DNA from: Planococcus sp. MER TA 32b
Lineage (GTDB): Bacteria > Bacillota > Bacilli > Bacillales_A > Planococcaceae
Assembly (NCBI GenBank): GCA_023715185.1
Contig: JAMCAN010000002.1
Coordinates: 186,001-250,000 of the forward strand
Direction: 5' to 3'
Length of the DNA stretch: 64,000 nucleotides
Numbering within the stretch: the first letter of the stretch is position 1; every line of letters starts with the position of its first letter. The notes beneath the pieces were generated by a model that was given only the letters and a program-made list of their open reading frames with translations, searched no databases and was not told the DNA's origin. The position numbers and the translations under genes are program-made. Positions 49,080 through 59,009 of this stretch are shown here, piece by piece.

Positions 49080-52000
49080 ATGGTTCAGGCACAGGCAATT
49101 ACATATAAAACATCAATCAGAATAACCAAAACCGCTTCAGAAAAAATGAGAGGGTTCGGCATCAGCGAACGCTCGTTTTTTAATGGGACAAAGCCGTTTA
49201 AATTGTTTATGGAACGCTATCCGACAGGCGCGGATGGCTCGCTTTCGGTTGCGCTGTTTTTCGGACCGGAAGAAGCGGAGCGGCTGACCGGGAAAGAGAC
49301 GGAAGGGTCGATCGTGCTCCACTGCGTGTTCCGCAACCATCAATTGCTGGTGACGAACGTGACGCACAGGAAGGCGTATCAATCGGTCGGCACGAACTGG
49401 CAGCGTGAGGAGTCGGTGGCATTCATCGATTCACGGGATCCGGTCCCGGTCGCGTTCATCAATCTGATCAACCGGATGACGCCTGCAAAAGAGCGTTCCG
49501 ATTACGTGAAAAAGCGGATTTCCAGCTGGGAAGGTTATTTGAAGATCCAGGAACAAGGCATGGATATCCCGGATATCAAGTCTGCCTATTCGACGCTCGC
49601 GTTCAGCCATGACTTCAGCCGCATCACGCTGACCGGCTGCCGGATGAATGACGCGGAATGGAAGAACTTGCGCAATATAAGCGTGCGGCTTACCGGGATC
49701 GACGGCGATGTCGGCACGGTGATGAAGGTCTCGAAAAAAGTCATTGAAGTCGAATTGAATTCCTACATAATCAAGCAGCTGCGTGAAAAAGGGCAAAGCC
49801 TTAGCAAGAAAGAAGCTGTGTTCAGCAATTTTGCGGCGCTCAGCCAGATCCGCCGCTTGCGCCAAGGCTTCACCAATCTTGAAAAAGGGCTGGCGGTGAA
49901 TCCGCAGCTCGACCGTCTTTTATTCGAAGAGAAACCGAAAGTGGCACCATTGAAGCAATTGGAGAAGCTGACTTTTCATAACCGGCTTAACGAGTTTCAG
50001 CAGCAGGCGGTGTCGGGCGCGATGGCCGCGGAAGATTTGTATGCGATCCAAGGACCGCCGGGAACCGGGAAAACGACTGTCATCTCAGAAATCTGTCTGC
50101 AAAATGCGAAAAAAGGCTTGCGTACACTTGTCGCTTCCCAGTCGAATCTGGCGGTCGATAACGCGCTTGGCCGCTTATTGTCCAATAAAGATATCCGCAT
50201 CCTGCGCGTTGGACGAACGGAAAGCATCGAGGAAGACGGCAAGAAATTCATCGAAGAAAACGTCGGCCAGTACTGGAAGGAAAGTACGCTGAAAGAAATA
50301 ACGGCGCAATACGAAACGCGTTCCAAGCGGCAGGGGGAACTCGCCAGGGAGCTGGATGCGACTGAAAAAGCGTATGCGGAACTGCAGCCGGTTTTCGAAG
50401 AGTTGAAAAGAGCGGTGGCAGCGAAAAAAGATGCGCTGGAGCAAAAGAAGGAAATAGAAATCCTGCTGAATAAAGAACGGCATAAGCTCGAAGCTTTCGT
50501 TCTTCAAAAAGAGCAATCCTTGCGGGAGCTGCAAGACAGTGAACAGAAGCTTGAGACATTGGCAGCCGTGATCGCCAAAGATGAGGCGGTTGTCGACAGC
50601 GGTAAAGATCTGAACTGGTTCAGTGAAGAGCAAGAAAAGATTGAAAAAATCATTCATCAATTGGAGCACGCTTTAAAACTAGAGCAATTTGAAAAGCGAA
50701 TCACAGATAAGAAGCAGGAAATTTCCGTGGCAGCGGGTAAACGAAATCAGCTGGCTGGTTTGATTGAATCGAAAAAAGAGGCATTGGAAGAAATCGAAGG
50801 CATCAAAAAAGTCGATGGCCTGTTGCGGATGATGTCGGCGCAGAAAGTCGAGGAAACGACGGCCATCACCTATTCAACCGGCAAACTTGATATGATCCGC
50901 GATAAGATGGCGGAGCGGAAAAATCTAGAGAACTCGAATGCCAGCCTGACAGCGGCCATCGCCTATGTGGAAAAGTTGCTGGCGCATGCAGGAATGTCGC
51001 TGGATAAGGTAAAAGAAACCGCGCTGGCACAAGGCGGTTCGTTCAGTTTAGCCGAAATCGAGGAATTTCTCGAAAAGCTGCGCGTTTTCATGAAGAGCTC
51101 GCCGAGCATCGACCCTGCCGCACTTGGAAAAGCGTTGGCCGGTTTATATAAACGTCAAAACGAATTGTGGCGAAGAGGTGCTGAGCTGAAATCGCCCGAA
51201 GTTTATATCGAAGATTCGAAGCGGGCGTTTCAGGAGTTGAAGCGGGCGACCACCGCTGAGCTGGTGAAACAGCAGCAGCATTATAGCGCGCTGAATGACA
51301 AATGGCTGAATGAACTGGAAAAAATGCAGCAGGATCTTTCTAGTTTGGAACGGCAAGCAACGCCATTGCAGGCGGAATTTGTGGTTCCGGCTGATATTGA
51401 AGAAGCCATTCGCCAGCATCAAGCCGAACTTTCCAGGCTTGAAAAAGACAAAGCTGCCTTCGAGCAAGTCGGAGAACGGCTCGAAACGCAGCGGAAAGAA
51501 CAGCTTTCGGAAATGGATGCGCGTGGCGATATCCAAAAAAGACTGGGCGAAATCGAAGCGGTTCTTGAGCAAGTGCAGGAACGCTTAAGCAGCCAGGAAA
51601 AAGAATTGGCCAAACTGGAGACCATCATCGCCGATGACCCCGAAACAGAATATGAAAAAACGGCGAAACAGCTCGCCAGCCTTTCATTCGACAGGGAATC
51701 ACTCACGCAGGAGCAGAAGAATCTGCCGCTTATGCAGACGATCCAAAAGAAATGGCTCGAGTTATTGAAGGGTGCCAACGACCACGACTTGGACGAAATC
51801 CGCAAATTGTATATCAAGCACGCCAACGTGATCGGGACGACCTGTGTGGCTTCCGCGCGCAAGGACTTCATCGACAATTATCCGGTATTTGACGTCGTCA
51901 TCATCGACGAAGTGTCGAAAGCGACGCCGCCGGAACTGTTGCTGCCGATGCTGAAGGCTAAGAAAACCATCCTCGTCGGCGACCATCACCAACTACCGCC

Positions 52001-52847
52001 GCTGCTCGGCAACGATACCCTCGAAGAAACGCTTGAGGAAATGATCAAGGAAAACAGCGGTTTCGAGGAAAAACGCGAACTTGAGAAACTGCTTGAGGAG
52101 TCGCTGTTTGAACGCTTGTACAAAAATCTGCCGGAGACCAATAAAACGATGCTGGCGATCCAGTACCGGATGCATGAAGATATCATGGAGACAATCACGC
52201 CGTTCTATAAATTCGACAATGACCAATTGCAATGCGGTCTGGAAGATTCCGACCGGGACCGCGATCACTTCCTGGAATCACCGGGCGTGAAGCGCGGCAA
52301 TCACTTAATGTGGATCGATTTGCCTAATGAACCGGCGTATTTCGAGGAACGGATGAGCGGCGGAAAAAGCTTGTATAATCCGGCTGAGCTGCAGGAAATC
52401 AGTCGATTGCTAATCGAGTTGAATGACGCGGTCGGTGACGCGAAGGCGGCTGGCAGAATAGCTGCCGATGAACTGAAAACGGTCGGTGTCATTTCTTTTT
52501 ACGGGGAACAGGTGAAAAGATTGCAGCGCATGATTGACCAGGAATTGCGCTTGCCGCATTTGACGATCCGCACAGGCACCGTCGACCGTTTCCAGGGCAG
52601 TGAAATGGAAATCATTCTGTTGAGCATGGTGCGCAATAACCAAAATAACCACGGCGATATCGGCTTTGCAAAAGATTACCGCCGTTTGAATGTGGCATTA
52701 TCACGGGCGAAGCAATTGCTCGTCATGATCGGCAGCTCGGAAATGTTTACGAAGCGGGCGAAAAAAGAAGAAACGAAACGTATGTATCAGCATGTGCTCG
52801 CAACTGTCGAGAAGAAAAACGGCTTGAAAGTCTTGCAGAAGGGATGA
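49080..52847 (+). CDS. large SF1 (UPF1-like) helicase with coiled-coil insertion
   Basis: 1255 residues. Walker A GPPGTGKT at 325-332, Walker B IIDEVSK (D943/E944), then DHHQLPP. The second RecA-like domain has TVDRFQGSEMEII at 1167 onward and the arginine finger region NVALSRAK at 1204-1211. Between Walker A and B about 600 residues are mostly charged coiled coil, far more than in ordinary SF1 enzymes and recalling SMC/SbcC arms. The N-terminal 300 residues are not recognised. An extended -10 and AGGTGA precede ATG 49080. A winged-helix gene follows 4 nt later, so the two form a unit. Function unknown: repair, RNA processing or defence. Confidence 0.88.
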   Translation: MVQAQAITYKTSIRITKTASEKMRGFGISERSFFNGTKPFKLFMERYPTGADGSLSVALFFGPEEAERLTGKETEGSIVLHCVFRNHQLLVTNVTHRKAYQSVGTNWQREESVAFIDSRDPVPVAFINLINRMTPAKERSDYVKKRISSWEGYLKIQEQGMDIPDIKSAYSTLAFSHDFSRITLTGCRMNDAEWKNLRNISVRLTGIDGDVGTVMKVSKKVIEVELNSYIIKQLREKGQSLSKKEAVFSNFAALSQIRRLRQGFTNLEKGLAVNPQLDRLLFEEKPKVAPLKQLEKLTFHNRLNEFQQQAVSGAMAAEDLYAIQGPPGTGKTTVISEICLQNAKKGLRTLVASQSNLAVDNALGRLLSNKDIRILRVGRTESIEEDGKKFIEENVGQYWKESTLKEITAQYETRSKRQGELARELDATEKAYAELQPVFEELKRAVAAKKDALEQKKEIEILLNKERHKLEAFVLQKEQSLRELQDSEQKLETLAAVIAKDEAVVDSGKDLNWFSEEQEKIEKIIHQLEHALKLEQFEKRITDKKQEISVAAGKRNQLAGLIESKKEALEEIEGIKKVDGLLRMMSAQKVEETTAITYSTGKLDMIRDKMAERKNLENSNASLTAAIAYVEKLLAHAGMSLDKVKETALAQGGSFSLAEIEEFLEKLRVFMKSSPSIDPAALGKALAGLYKRQNELWRRGAELKSPEVYIEDSKRAFQELKRATTAELVKQQQHYSALNDKWLNELEKMQQDLSSLERQATPLQAEFVVPADIEEAIRQHQAELSRLEKDKAAFEQVGERLETQRKEQLSEMDARGDIQKRLGEIEAVLEQVQERLSSQEKELAKLETIIADDPETEYEKTAKQLASLSFDRESLTQEQKNLPLMQTIQKKWLELLKGANDHDLDEIRKLYIKHANVIGTTCVASARKDFIDNYPVFDVVIIDEVSKATPPELLLPMLKAKKTILVGDHHQLPPLLGNDTLEETLEEMIKENSGFEEKRELEKLLEESLFERLYKNLPETNKTMLAIQYRMHEDIMETITPFYKFDNDQLQCGLEDSDRDRDHFLESPGVKRGNHLMWIDLPNEPAYFEERMSGGKSLYNPAELQEISRLLIELNDAVGDAKAAGRIAADELKTVGVISFYGEQVKRLQRMIDQELRLPHLTIRTGTVDRFQGSEMEIILLSMVRNNQNNHGDIGFAKDYRRLNVALSRAKQLLVMIGSSEMFTKRAKKEETKRMYQHVLATVEKKNGLKVLQKG

Positions 52848-52851
52848 TTGC

Positions 52852-53610
52852 ATGGACAAACTGATAGGGAGACTCACTTCGGAAATAACGCAAAACCGCG
52901 ATGTGTCGATTCGAAAAAGCGATGTCTGGCAATTGCCGGTCATTTCATATGAAGTGTCTTTCGGCCGGGTCAAGCGGCTGAAAATGGACATCCTGATGAA
53001 AATGCTCCTGTTCGCGTTTCAGCAGTCCGAAATCCGCCGCGCGGCTGTCCTGGCTGATATGCTGTCGGTGGAAGAGCTGTTCGTCAGCGATCTGATCGAC
53101 AAGATGCAGCATACAGGACTGGTGCTGCTCGGAAAAAAAGGCTATGTGCTGACGCCCAAAGGCCATGATTATCTGGATAAAGGCATTTTCGAAGAAGGGC
53201 TGGACGGGGAACAGGCGGAGATTTCCTATAGTGCGGCGCATGACGCTTACTCGTTAAATGAAACAGAGAGCCCGGCGAATGAAGGAGAGTTTCCGCTTTA
53301 TCGCTTTGCGGTGGAGAAGGACACGGATGAAGAATCGATGTTCGAACTGCTCGCAAATGAGAAAAATTCGACAGAAGAAGGTTTTCAGATCCTCGTCTCT
53401 GGAATTGATGATTTTGAAGAACTTGAAACCGTTTTTATTCCATGCATCGAATTTCAATGTTATGACCAAAAGCAGGATATTCTGTTTGCGCGTGTCTGGA
53501 ATACCGGAACAGGTGCATGGGATGGGAAGCTGGAGCAACAAATTGAAGAGCATGAACTTGTGGAGTGGCGCGAGGCGATGAAAGCGGAAGTTGAAGCTTC
53601 CGGGCAATAA
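52852..53610 (+). CDS. winged-helix-like partner of the SF1 helicase, unknown
   Basis: 252 residues. Residues about 40-110 look like a winged helix (FAFQQSEIRRAAVLADMLSV, VSDLIDKMQHTGLVLLGKKG, YVLTPKGHDYLDKG). The C-terminal half is acidic and unrecognised (about 120-252). It begins 4 nt after the helicase stop with AAGGGATG upstream, so it is co-expressed and may load or regulate the helicase. No known family assigned. Confidence 0.82.
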   Translation: MDKLIGRLTSEITQNRDVSIRKSDVWQLPVISYEVSFGRVKRLKMDILMKMLLFAFQQSEIRRAAVLADMLSVEELFVSDLIDKMQHTGLVLLGKKGYVLTPKGHDYLDKGIFEEGLDGEQAEISYSAAHDAYSLNETESPANEGEFPLYRFAVEKDTDEESMFELLANEKNSTEEGFQILVSGIDDFEELETVFIPCIEFQCYDQKQDILFARVWNTGTGAWDGKLEQQIEEHELVEWREAMKAEVEASGQ

Positions 53611-53626
53611 TGAGGTGGAGAGGAAG

Positions 53627-53664
53627 AAGGCGCAGAAGCGATTGCCGTTTCTGCGCCTTTTTGT
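53627..53664 (+). terminator. terminator after helicase operon
   Basis: AAGGCGCAGAA pairs with TTTCTGCGCCTT, then TTTG. A second hairpin GCTTTTCGT/ACGAAAAGC follows at 53675-53694. Confidence 0.85.
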
Positions 53665-53803
53665 TTGGGTTTTTCGCTTTTCGTTTACGAAAAGCATGCG
53701 TTATGTGTTTTGACTTAAGGTTTAGATTGAAGTATGTCCTATTCTTATGCAAAACCGGTAATTTGCATTGCTATTTCCTATGATTTTTTAGACATATAAC
53801 CAG

Positions 53804-53863
53804 ATATCTGCGTTCAGGAAATTATATCTGCGCTCAGGAAAATAAATCGGCGTTCGCCGATAT
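53804..53863. repeat. 20-nt tandem repeat, three units (ATATCTGCGYTCAGGAAA type)
   Basis: Units at 53804, 53824 and 53844, each 20 nt. The first two are nearly identical; the third is degenerate and contains the palindrome ATCGGCG-TT-CGCCGAT. It lies in the 316-nt gap between convergent genes (53611-53926). Different core from the 21-nt family but similar placement. Confidence 0.75.
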
Positions 53864-53889
53864 TTCGCCCAAATCATAACAACGACAAA

Positions 53890-53920
53890 AGGAGTGGAAA
53901 CGGTCGCCGTTTCCACTCCT
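53890..53920 (-). terminator. terminator after aldA
   Basis: AGGAGTGGAAACGG pairs with CCGTTTCCACTCCT, then TTTTG on the minus strand. Confidence 0.85.
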
Positions 53921-53926
53921 CTCCAT

Positions 53927-55378
53927 TTACTGCTTATCATTTTTATACTGCATGTAAACTACTTGCGTAGCGAGGAAATCTTCCATGCCGTGCTTGCCGT
54001 CGGCTCCGCCGAGGCCGGATTGGCGCATGCCGGCATGATAGCCTTGCACAGCTTCGAAATTCTCGCGGTTAACGTACGTCTCGCCAAACTTCATTTCGTT
54101 GACGACGCGCATCGCTTCGTTAAGGTCGTCGGTGTAAACGGAAGAAGACAGGCCGTAAATCGTGTCGTTGGCTTTTTCGATCGCCTCATCCAACGTTTTG
54201 TATGTCGTGATAGGGAGGACGGGGCCGAAAACTTCTTCGCGGATAATCTCCGAATCGTGTGCCACATTGGTCAATATCGTCGGTTTGTAGAAGAAGCCGC
54301 TTTCGATATCCGGGCGTTCTCCGCCGGCCGCAACCACAGCGCCTTGTTCGACTGCCTGGTTGACCATGCTCTCCACGCTTTCAAGACGATCCTGGCTGAT
54401 CAACGGTCCGACTTCCACGTCTTTATTTTCACGTGGATTGCCCAAGATCTTGGATTCGAATGCCTTAACCAGTTTCTCGGTCAATGCCTCGGCGACGCTT
54501 TCATGCACGTAGACGCGTTCGGCGTTCGTGCAGGCCTGTCCGCCATTGGCAAGCCGTGAATCGGTGATGGCTTTAGCCGCCAGATCCAGATCCGCATTCT
54601 GGGTTACGATGGCCGGTGCTTTGCCGCCCAGTTCCAGATTGACTTTGGTGATATTCTGAGCTGCCGCTTCCATCACTTTCGTTCCGGCCTGCACACTGCC
54701 TGTCATTGTAATCATCTGCACTTTTTTATGGGCAGCCAGCGCATTGCCGATTTCAGAGCCTGTGCCAGTCACCACGTTATAGACGCCTGCGGGGATTTCA
54801 TCCATCGCGTCAATGATTTTGGTGAATTCCATCGCGGTGTTCGGTGTCTGCTGGCTCGGCTTGATGACAATTGTACAGCCGGTCACCAGTGCTGTAGCGA
54901 CTTTTCGCGCGAGAATAAAGACCGGGAAATTCCAGGGGATAATGCCGGCTACGACGCCGATCGGTTTTTTATAGATGAAGATATTCTCATTCGGACGGTC
55001 ACTCGGCAGTATTTCGCCTTCAATCCTTCTGGCCCATTCGGACATATAATGGAAGTAATCGATGGCAAGATCCACTTCGCCGCTTGCCAGTTCATAGTCC
55101 TTCCCTTGTTCTTCCTGCAATAAATCGATGAATGTATCACGTCTTTCAGCGATTTTATCACCAAGCTTGCGGACGATTTTTCCGCGTTCGATATTTGGCG
55201 TCAATTCCCAGGCCTGCTGGGCTTGGAATGCAGCTTCTACTGCCTTATCCACGTCTTCCTCATTGCCTTTCGGAATTTGAGAAATCACTTCTTCAGTTGC
55301 CGGGTTGATGATATCAATCCATTCATTTCCGGTGGAATCTATATATTTGCCGTTCACATACAATTGATGTTTTTGCAA
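53927..55378 (-). CDS. aldA: aldehyde dehydrogenase AldA (lactaldehyde/glycolaldehyde type)
   Basis: 483 residues following E. coli AldA closely (WIDIINPATEEVISQIPKG, DYFHYMSEWARRIEGEI, IIPWNFPVFILARKVA, NLELGGKAPAIV with the general base, and the catalytic Cys in GGQACTNAERVYV, NRENFEAVQGYHAGMRQSG). Oxidises lactaldehyde, glycolaldehyde and related compounds. TTG 55378 is the start: AGGAGG lies 8 nt upstream. A sigma-B-type promoter ends 36 nt before it. Confidence 0.92.
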   Translation of the reverse strand: MQKHQLYVNGKYIDSTGNEWIDIINPATEEVISQIPKGNEEDVDKAVEAAFQAQQAWELTPNIERGKIVRKLGDKIAERRDTFIDLLQEEQGKDYELASGEVDLAIDYFHYMSEWARRIEGEILPSDRPNENIFIYKKPIGVVAGIIPWNFPVFILARKVATALVTGCTIVIKPSQQTPNTAMEFTKIIDAMDEIPAGVYNVVTGTGSEIGNALAAHKKVQMITMTGSVQAGTKVMEAAAQNITKVNLELGGKAPAIVTQNADLDLAAKAITDSRLANGGQACTNAERVYVHESVAEALTEKLVKAFESKILGNPRENKDVEVGPLISQDRLESVESMVNQAVEQGAVVAAGGERPDIESGFFYKPTILTNVAHDSEIIREEVFGPVLPITTYKTLDEAIEKANDTIYGLSSSVYTDDLNEAMRVVNEMKFGETYVNRENFEAVQGYHAGMRQSGLGGADGKHGMEDFLATQVVYMQYKNDKQ

Positions 55379-55413
55379 AGTAATTTCCTCCTAATTTTAA
55401 GACTATTTTATCT

Positions 55414-55438
55414 TTTCCCGTTGCTCGGATTATTAAAC
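55414..55438 (-). promoter_or_regulatory. sigma-B-type promoter of aldA
   Basis: On the minus strand GTTTAA (55438-55433), 13 nt, GGGAAA (55419-55414). Confidence 0.65.
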
Positions 55439-55447
55439 TGCAGAAGA

Positions 55448-55481
55448 AAACCCTCCCGAACCAAAGGATCCGGGAGGGTCT
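55448..55481 (-). terminator. terminator after TRM11-like gene
   Basis: GACCCTCCCGG pairs with CGGGAGGGTT and is followed by TTCTTC on the minus strand. Confidence 0.8.
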
Positions 55482-55482
55482 G

Positions 55483-56481
55483 TCAAGCTTGCTTTAATTT
55501 TCCGTTAATAGACGAAGGTTGCTCGATTCGCTCACAAACCAGAATTTCCCGCAGGAATAAACTCTTTTTCGCTATGCAGCGGTCGGTGATTCTAAAGCCC
55601 GCGTCCAGAATCATATGGTCGATGGGTTCAATAGTGACTACCAGCAGTTTTTCGGCGAAAGGATGGGCGTCTTTCAGGATTCCCCGCTGTTCATCAGGTG
55701 TCGCATGCGTATAAAGATTGTAAGGCATATCGATGATTGCGACGTCGTATTCTTCTGTAATGTCGGCGATTGGCCCCAATTCGACCGTTCCCGATAATCC
55801 GAAATGGGCGATGTTTTCACGCGATCCATCGACGACAAGCGGATTGATATCGCGTCCTTCGATATCGATGCCCATCGATAAGGCTTCGACCAGCACGGTG
55901 CCAATGCCGCAGCACGGGTCGATGGCTTTGACGCCGACAGGGTCAGGCACCGCAATATTGGCGATGGCCCGGGCAACTTTCGTGCTCAAGGCTGTGGAAT
56001 ATTCACGTGGTTTCTGCTGGTGTCGAAACCAGACTGATTCGCTCAGCTGATACTTGCCGAAAAACCAGCGTCCGCGAAACGGAATCAGACCGAATGTGAT
56101 GTCCGGATTATGGACATCAGCGCGTCCCCTGATAACGGCGCCGATTTGCCGCTCAATATCACGTTTTTCCTGATATTCCACTTTATCAGCCAAGGCCAGG
56201 TCGTTAATTTTTGGGAAAATCACTTTGAAAGTAGCGGCTTCCATATCCACAACAGCGGCTTGTTCTAAAATTCCTGAAAGATCGGCGGCTTCAAACAGCA
56301 CTTCAAGCCGCTCCTTGATGAACGGGCTTCTGCTTGGGTCGATGCCGACAGGGCTCTTAATCATTCTTTCGGCAGTGTCTTCGCCGAATAATGCGCGCAT
56401 CTCCATTTGGCATAAGTCTTTCTCGTCACTGTGATATGCGTATGTGTAAATAAAATCACCAGTCGGTGTTAATCGTTTCAA
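55483..56481 (-). CDS. TRM11-like RNA methyltransferase
   Basis: 332 residues: an N-terminal THUMP-like part (about 1-150), then a Rossmann methyltransferase with KAIDPCCGIGTVLVEALSMG (SAM loop) and the catalytic motif DMPYN, a variant of (D/N)PPY used for N-methylation of RNA bases. Likely modifies tRNA guanosine, as TRM11 relatives do; the exact base is not known. Confidence 0.85.
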   Translation of the reverse strand: MKRLTPTGDFIYTYAYHSDEKDLCQMEMRALFGEDTAERMIKSPVGIDPSRSPFIKERLEVLFEAADLSGILEQAAVVDMEAATFKVIFPKINDLALADKVEYQEKRDIERQIGAVIRGRADVHNPDITFGLIPFRGRWFFGKYQLSESVWFRHQQKPREYSTALSTKVARAIANIAVPDPVGVKAIDPCCGIGTVLVEALSMGIDIEGRDINPLVVDGSRENIAHFGLSGTVELGPIADITEEYDVAIIDMPYNLYTHATPDEQRGILKDAHPFAEKLLVVTIEPIDHMILDAGFRITDRCIAKKSLFLREILVCERIEQPSSINGKLKQA

Positions 56482-56633
56482 TTCATCCCGTCCTTCTAAG
56501 TCTTATAAAGCTATTATACCCATAAAGTTTCAAAACCACCGAAGCAAGCTCATTTCCCTGCCTTGAATTTCCTGTTTCCTGTATACTGGTACCGTATATA
56601 ATATCTTGATTTTACATCGAAAGGGGCATTCCA

Positions 56634-57974
56634 TTGGCCACGCAGCATGATTTTACACAAGGGCCGATTGCACGGCAGCTGTTCTATTTCTCAGGACCGA
56701 TCATTTTGGCCAATCTCCTGCAGGTTTCCTATCAGCTGATCGACAGCCTGTGGGTCGGCAATCTGATCGGAGCAAACGCACTCGCCGCTGTCAGCTTATC
56801 CGGGACGGTGCTGTTTACGGTCCTTTCGTTTGTCATCGGCTTGAATAATGCGGCGCTGACCATTCTGTCCCAGCAAAAAGGACGGGGGAGCGGAGAAGGG
56901 CTGCGCCGTTATTTGAACACATTCGTCGTACTTCTTTCCGGGATGTCGATTGGCCTCGGCATTGTCGGCTTTATATTTGCGGAACCATTGCTCCGGATCG
57001 TCAGCACGCCGGAAGAGATTCTGCCTATGGCTGCCGTCTATCTGAAAATTAACTTCATCGGGATGCTGTTCCTGTTCGGCTATAATTTCATCGGGACCGC
57101 ACTCCGGTCAGTCGGCGATTCCAAGTCGCCGCTTTATTTTGTGGCGATTGCAGTTGTGTTGAATACGATTCTGGATCCGCTCTTCATTTCCGTCTTCGGC
57201 TGGGGGATCGAAGGAGCGGCTTATGCAACGATCGTTTCGCAGGGCGCCGCATTTTTCATCGGTTTCTTTTACATACGCAGTAAAAGAATTCTTCCATTTA
57301 CCCGCCCCGCAGTTCCTGCAAAACGGGAAGTGCTTGATATCCTGAGGCTCGGCATCCCCGCAGGGCTTCAGATGGGCGTCATTTCTGCAGGGGTGCTCGC
57401 CATCATGAGCGTCGTCGCTTCGTTTGGCCCGTCAGCCGTCGCTGGCTACGGCGCGGCCCAAAGGCTCGACAGCCTGATCATGCTGCCGGCGCAGGCGCTG
57501 GGAACAGCCATCAACTCGATGGCCGGACAAAATATCGGAGCGGGGCAATGGGACCGCGTGGAGCGGGTGACGCGCTACGGCTTCTTCTATAACCTTGCTG
57601 TGATGCTCATCATTGCAGCTATCCTTTACATTTTTGCTGAACCTGCTGTCCGGCTGTTCCTGAAAGAAGAGGATGCGGTGGAATTCGGCACCGAGTATTT
57701 GAAAGCCGTCGCGTTTTTCTATCCGTTCCTCGGCATCAATTTCATCCTGAACGGTACTGTCCGAGCGGCAGGCGCCATGTTCCAGGTGCTTGTTTTAAAC
57801 ATCCTGTCGTTTTGGGTGCTGCGTTATCCACTCACCTATTTGTTTGCAGGGTGGTACGGACAGGAAGGCATCGCGATCGGCATCGGTGTCTCATTCGTTA
57901 TCTCAAGCGTTTTCGCTTATCTGTATTACCGATACGGCAAATGGCGGGAGATTGAGGCAATCAGCGAGGGCTGA
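56634..57974 (+). CDS. MATE-family multidrug efflux transporter
   Basis: 446 residues, 12 helices in two MatE repeats. The first begins IARQLFYFSGPIILANLLQV and contains YQLIDSLWVGNLIG; the second begins ILRLGIPAGLQMGVISAG. Expels cationic drugs using Na+ or H+. TTG 56634 is the start: AAGGGG lies 8 nt upstream. Single gene. Confidence 0.92.
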   Translation: MATQHDFTQGPIARQLFYFSGPIILANLLQVSYQLIDSLWVGNLIGANALAAVSLSGTVLFTVLSFVIGLNNAALTILSQQKGRGSGEGLRRYLNTFVVLLSGMSIGLGIVGFIFAEPLLRIVSTPEEILPMAAVYLKINFIGMLFLFGYNFIGTALRSVGDSKSPLYFVAIAVVLNTILDPLFISVFGWGIEGAAYATIVSQGAAFFIGFFYIRSKRILPFTRPAVPAKREVLDILRLGIPAGLQMGVISAGVLAIMSVVASFGPSAVAGYGAAQRLDSLIMLPAQALGTAINSMAGQNIGAGQWDRVERVTRYGFFYNLAVMLIIAAILYIFAEPAVRLFLKEEDAVEFGTEYLKAVAFFYPFLGINFILNGTVRAAGAMFQVLVLNILSFWVLRYPLTYLFAGWYGQEGIAIGIGVSFVISSVFAYLYYRYGKWREIEAISEG

Positions 57975-58089
57975 GTTGTCGGCTTTGCAGTCTCCAAGCC
58001 CATTGAATTAGCGTAAGCACAAGAAACCTATTTTGGTGAAATTTTCTATAAAGATATCACAGGCATTAGTAAATATACCTGCAGAAAAG

Positions 58090-58133
58090 AGGACGTCCGC
58101 AAAATGGTTTTAACATTTGCGAACGTCCTTATT
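58090..58133 (+). terminator. terminator between MATE and XRE genes
   Basis: AGGACGTCCGCAAA pairs with TTTGCGAACGTCCT, then TATTATTT; may serve both strands. Confidence 0.82.
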
Positions 58134-58177
58134 ATTTACGTTTACGGAATTCGTAGAAAAATCAGATCCAACTCATA

Positions 58178-58762
58178 TTATAAAAGCTGATAATACAAGC
58201 CGAACTTCGTATCATACCACAGCAATTTACTGTATTTTAGTTTTGGAATGCGAGCCTGAAGCCCCCACTCCGGAAATTGTTTGATCAGCTGTACCCGGTC
58301 GCCGGTCGCCAAAGCGAGGAAAGAGATATAATGTTCTTTCGTCATGGGATGATCACCGGATATATACCATTGCTGATCGATTTCTTCGACGGTCAGCTGT
58401 TCTTTAACTGTAGCCTTTTTGGCTTCAAGGGGCTCCAATTTTCTGCCGCAGCAGGAAATTGTGGCGTTGCCTGTAGCAAGCACGATGTTTTGGCAATCCG
58501 TACAGACAAAATAATTCGATTTTTTCATATTGCCTCCTATAAATTCATTGGCCGGCAAAGAGCCGTCCAAAATATTTTCGATATTGACGCCGAACGCAGC
58601 GGATAAACCCGCCAGGAGCGAAACATCCGGAAATCCGTTGCCGCGTTCCCATTTGGAAATCGTCCGGTCCGAAACATTCAATCGCTCGGCCAATTGCTTT
58701 TGTGTCAGCCCCTGCTCTTTCCGGAGCCGATAAATCAGCGTTCCCACCTTTTTATTATCCAT
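58178..58762 (-). CDS. XRE-family regulator with C-terminal cysteine-rich domain
   Basis: 194 residues. N-terminal HTH (IYRLRKEQGLTQKQLAERLN, VSDRTISKWERGNGFPDV, residues about 8-60). Then a possible metal site with Cys in FVCTDC and ATISCCGRKL (about 88-107), recalling desulforedoxin-like folds, and an unrecognised end. Might sense redox state or metal. AGGAGGAG precedes the ATG. Confidence 0.85.
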   Translation of the reverse strand: MDNKKVGTLIYRLRKEQGLTQKQLAERLNVSDRTISKWERGNGFPDVSLLAGLSAAFGVNIENILDGSLPANEFIGGNMKKSNYFVCTDCQNIVLATGNATISCCGRKLEPLEAKKATVKEQLTVEEIDQQWYISGDHPMTKEHYISFLALATGDRVQLIKQFPEWGLQARIPKLKYSKLLWYDTKFGLYYQLL

Positions 58763-59009
58763 TGCCTCTCCTCCTAAACTCTTCTCATCTTATAAAACTC
58801 CCTGTCAAACCACAACCAACGCTTAGTAGAGTTGGAAGAAATAAAAATGGATATCACGAAAAAATTCTGATTCAAATATTTAGAGCATATGCTACCCTTG
58901 GGTTAGAATAAAATGGAAAATGATTATTATTGTGAGGAATAAGCATAATTGCAGACCTTCTATGTGACTGGCTGACACATTAATTTTCCGCTGAGGGTAA
59001 GGGAGGAGA

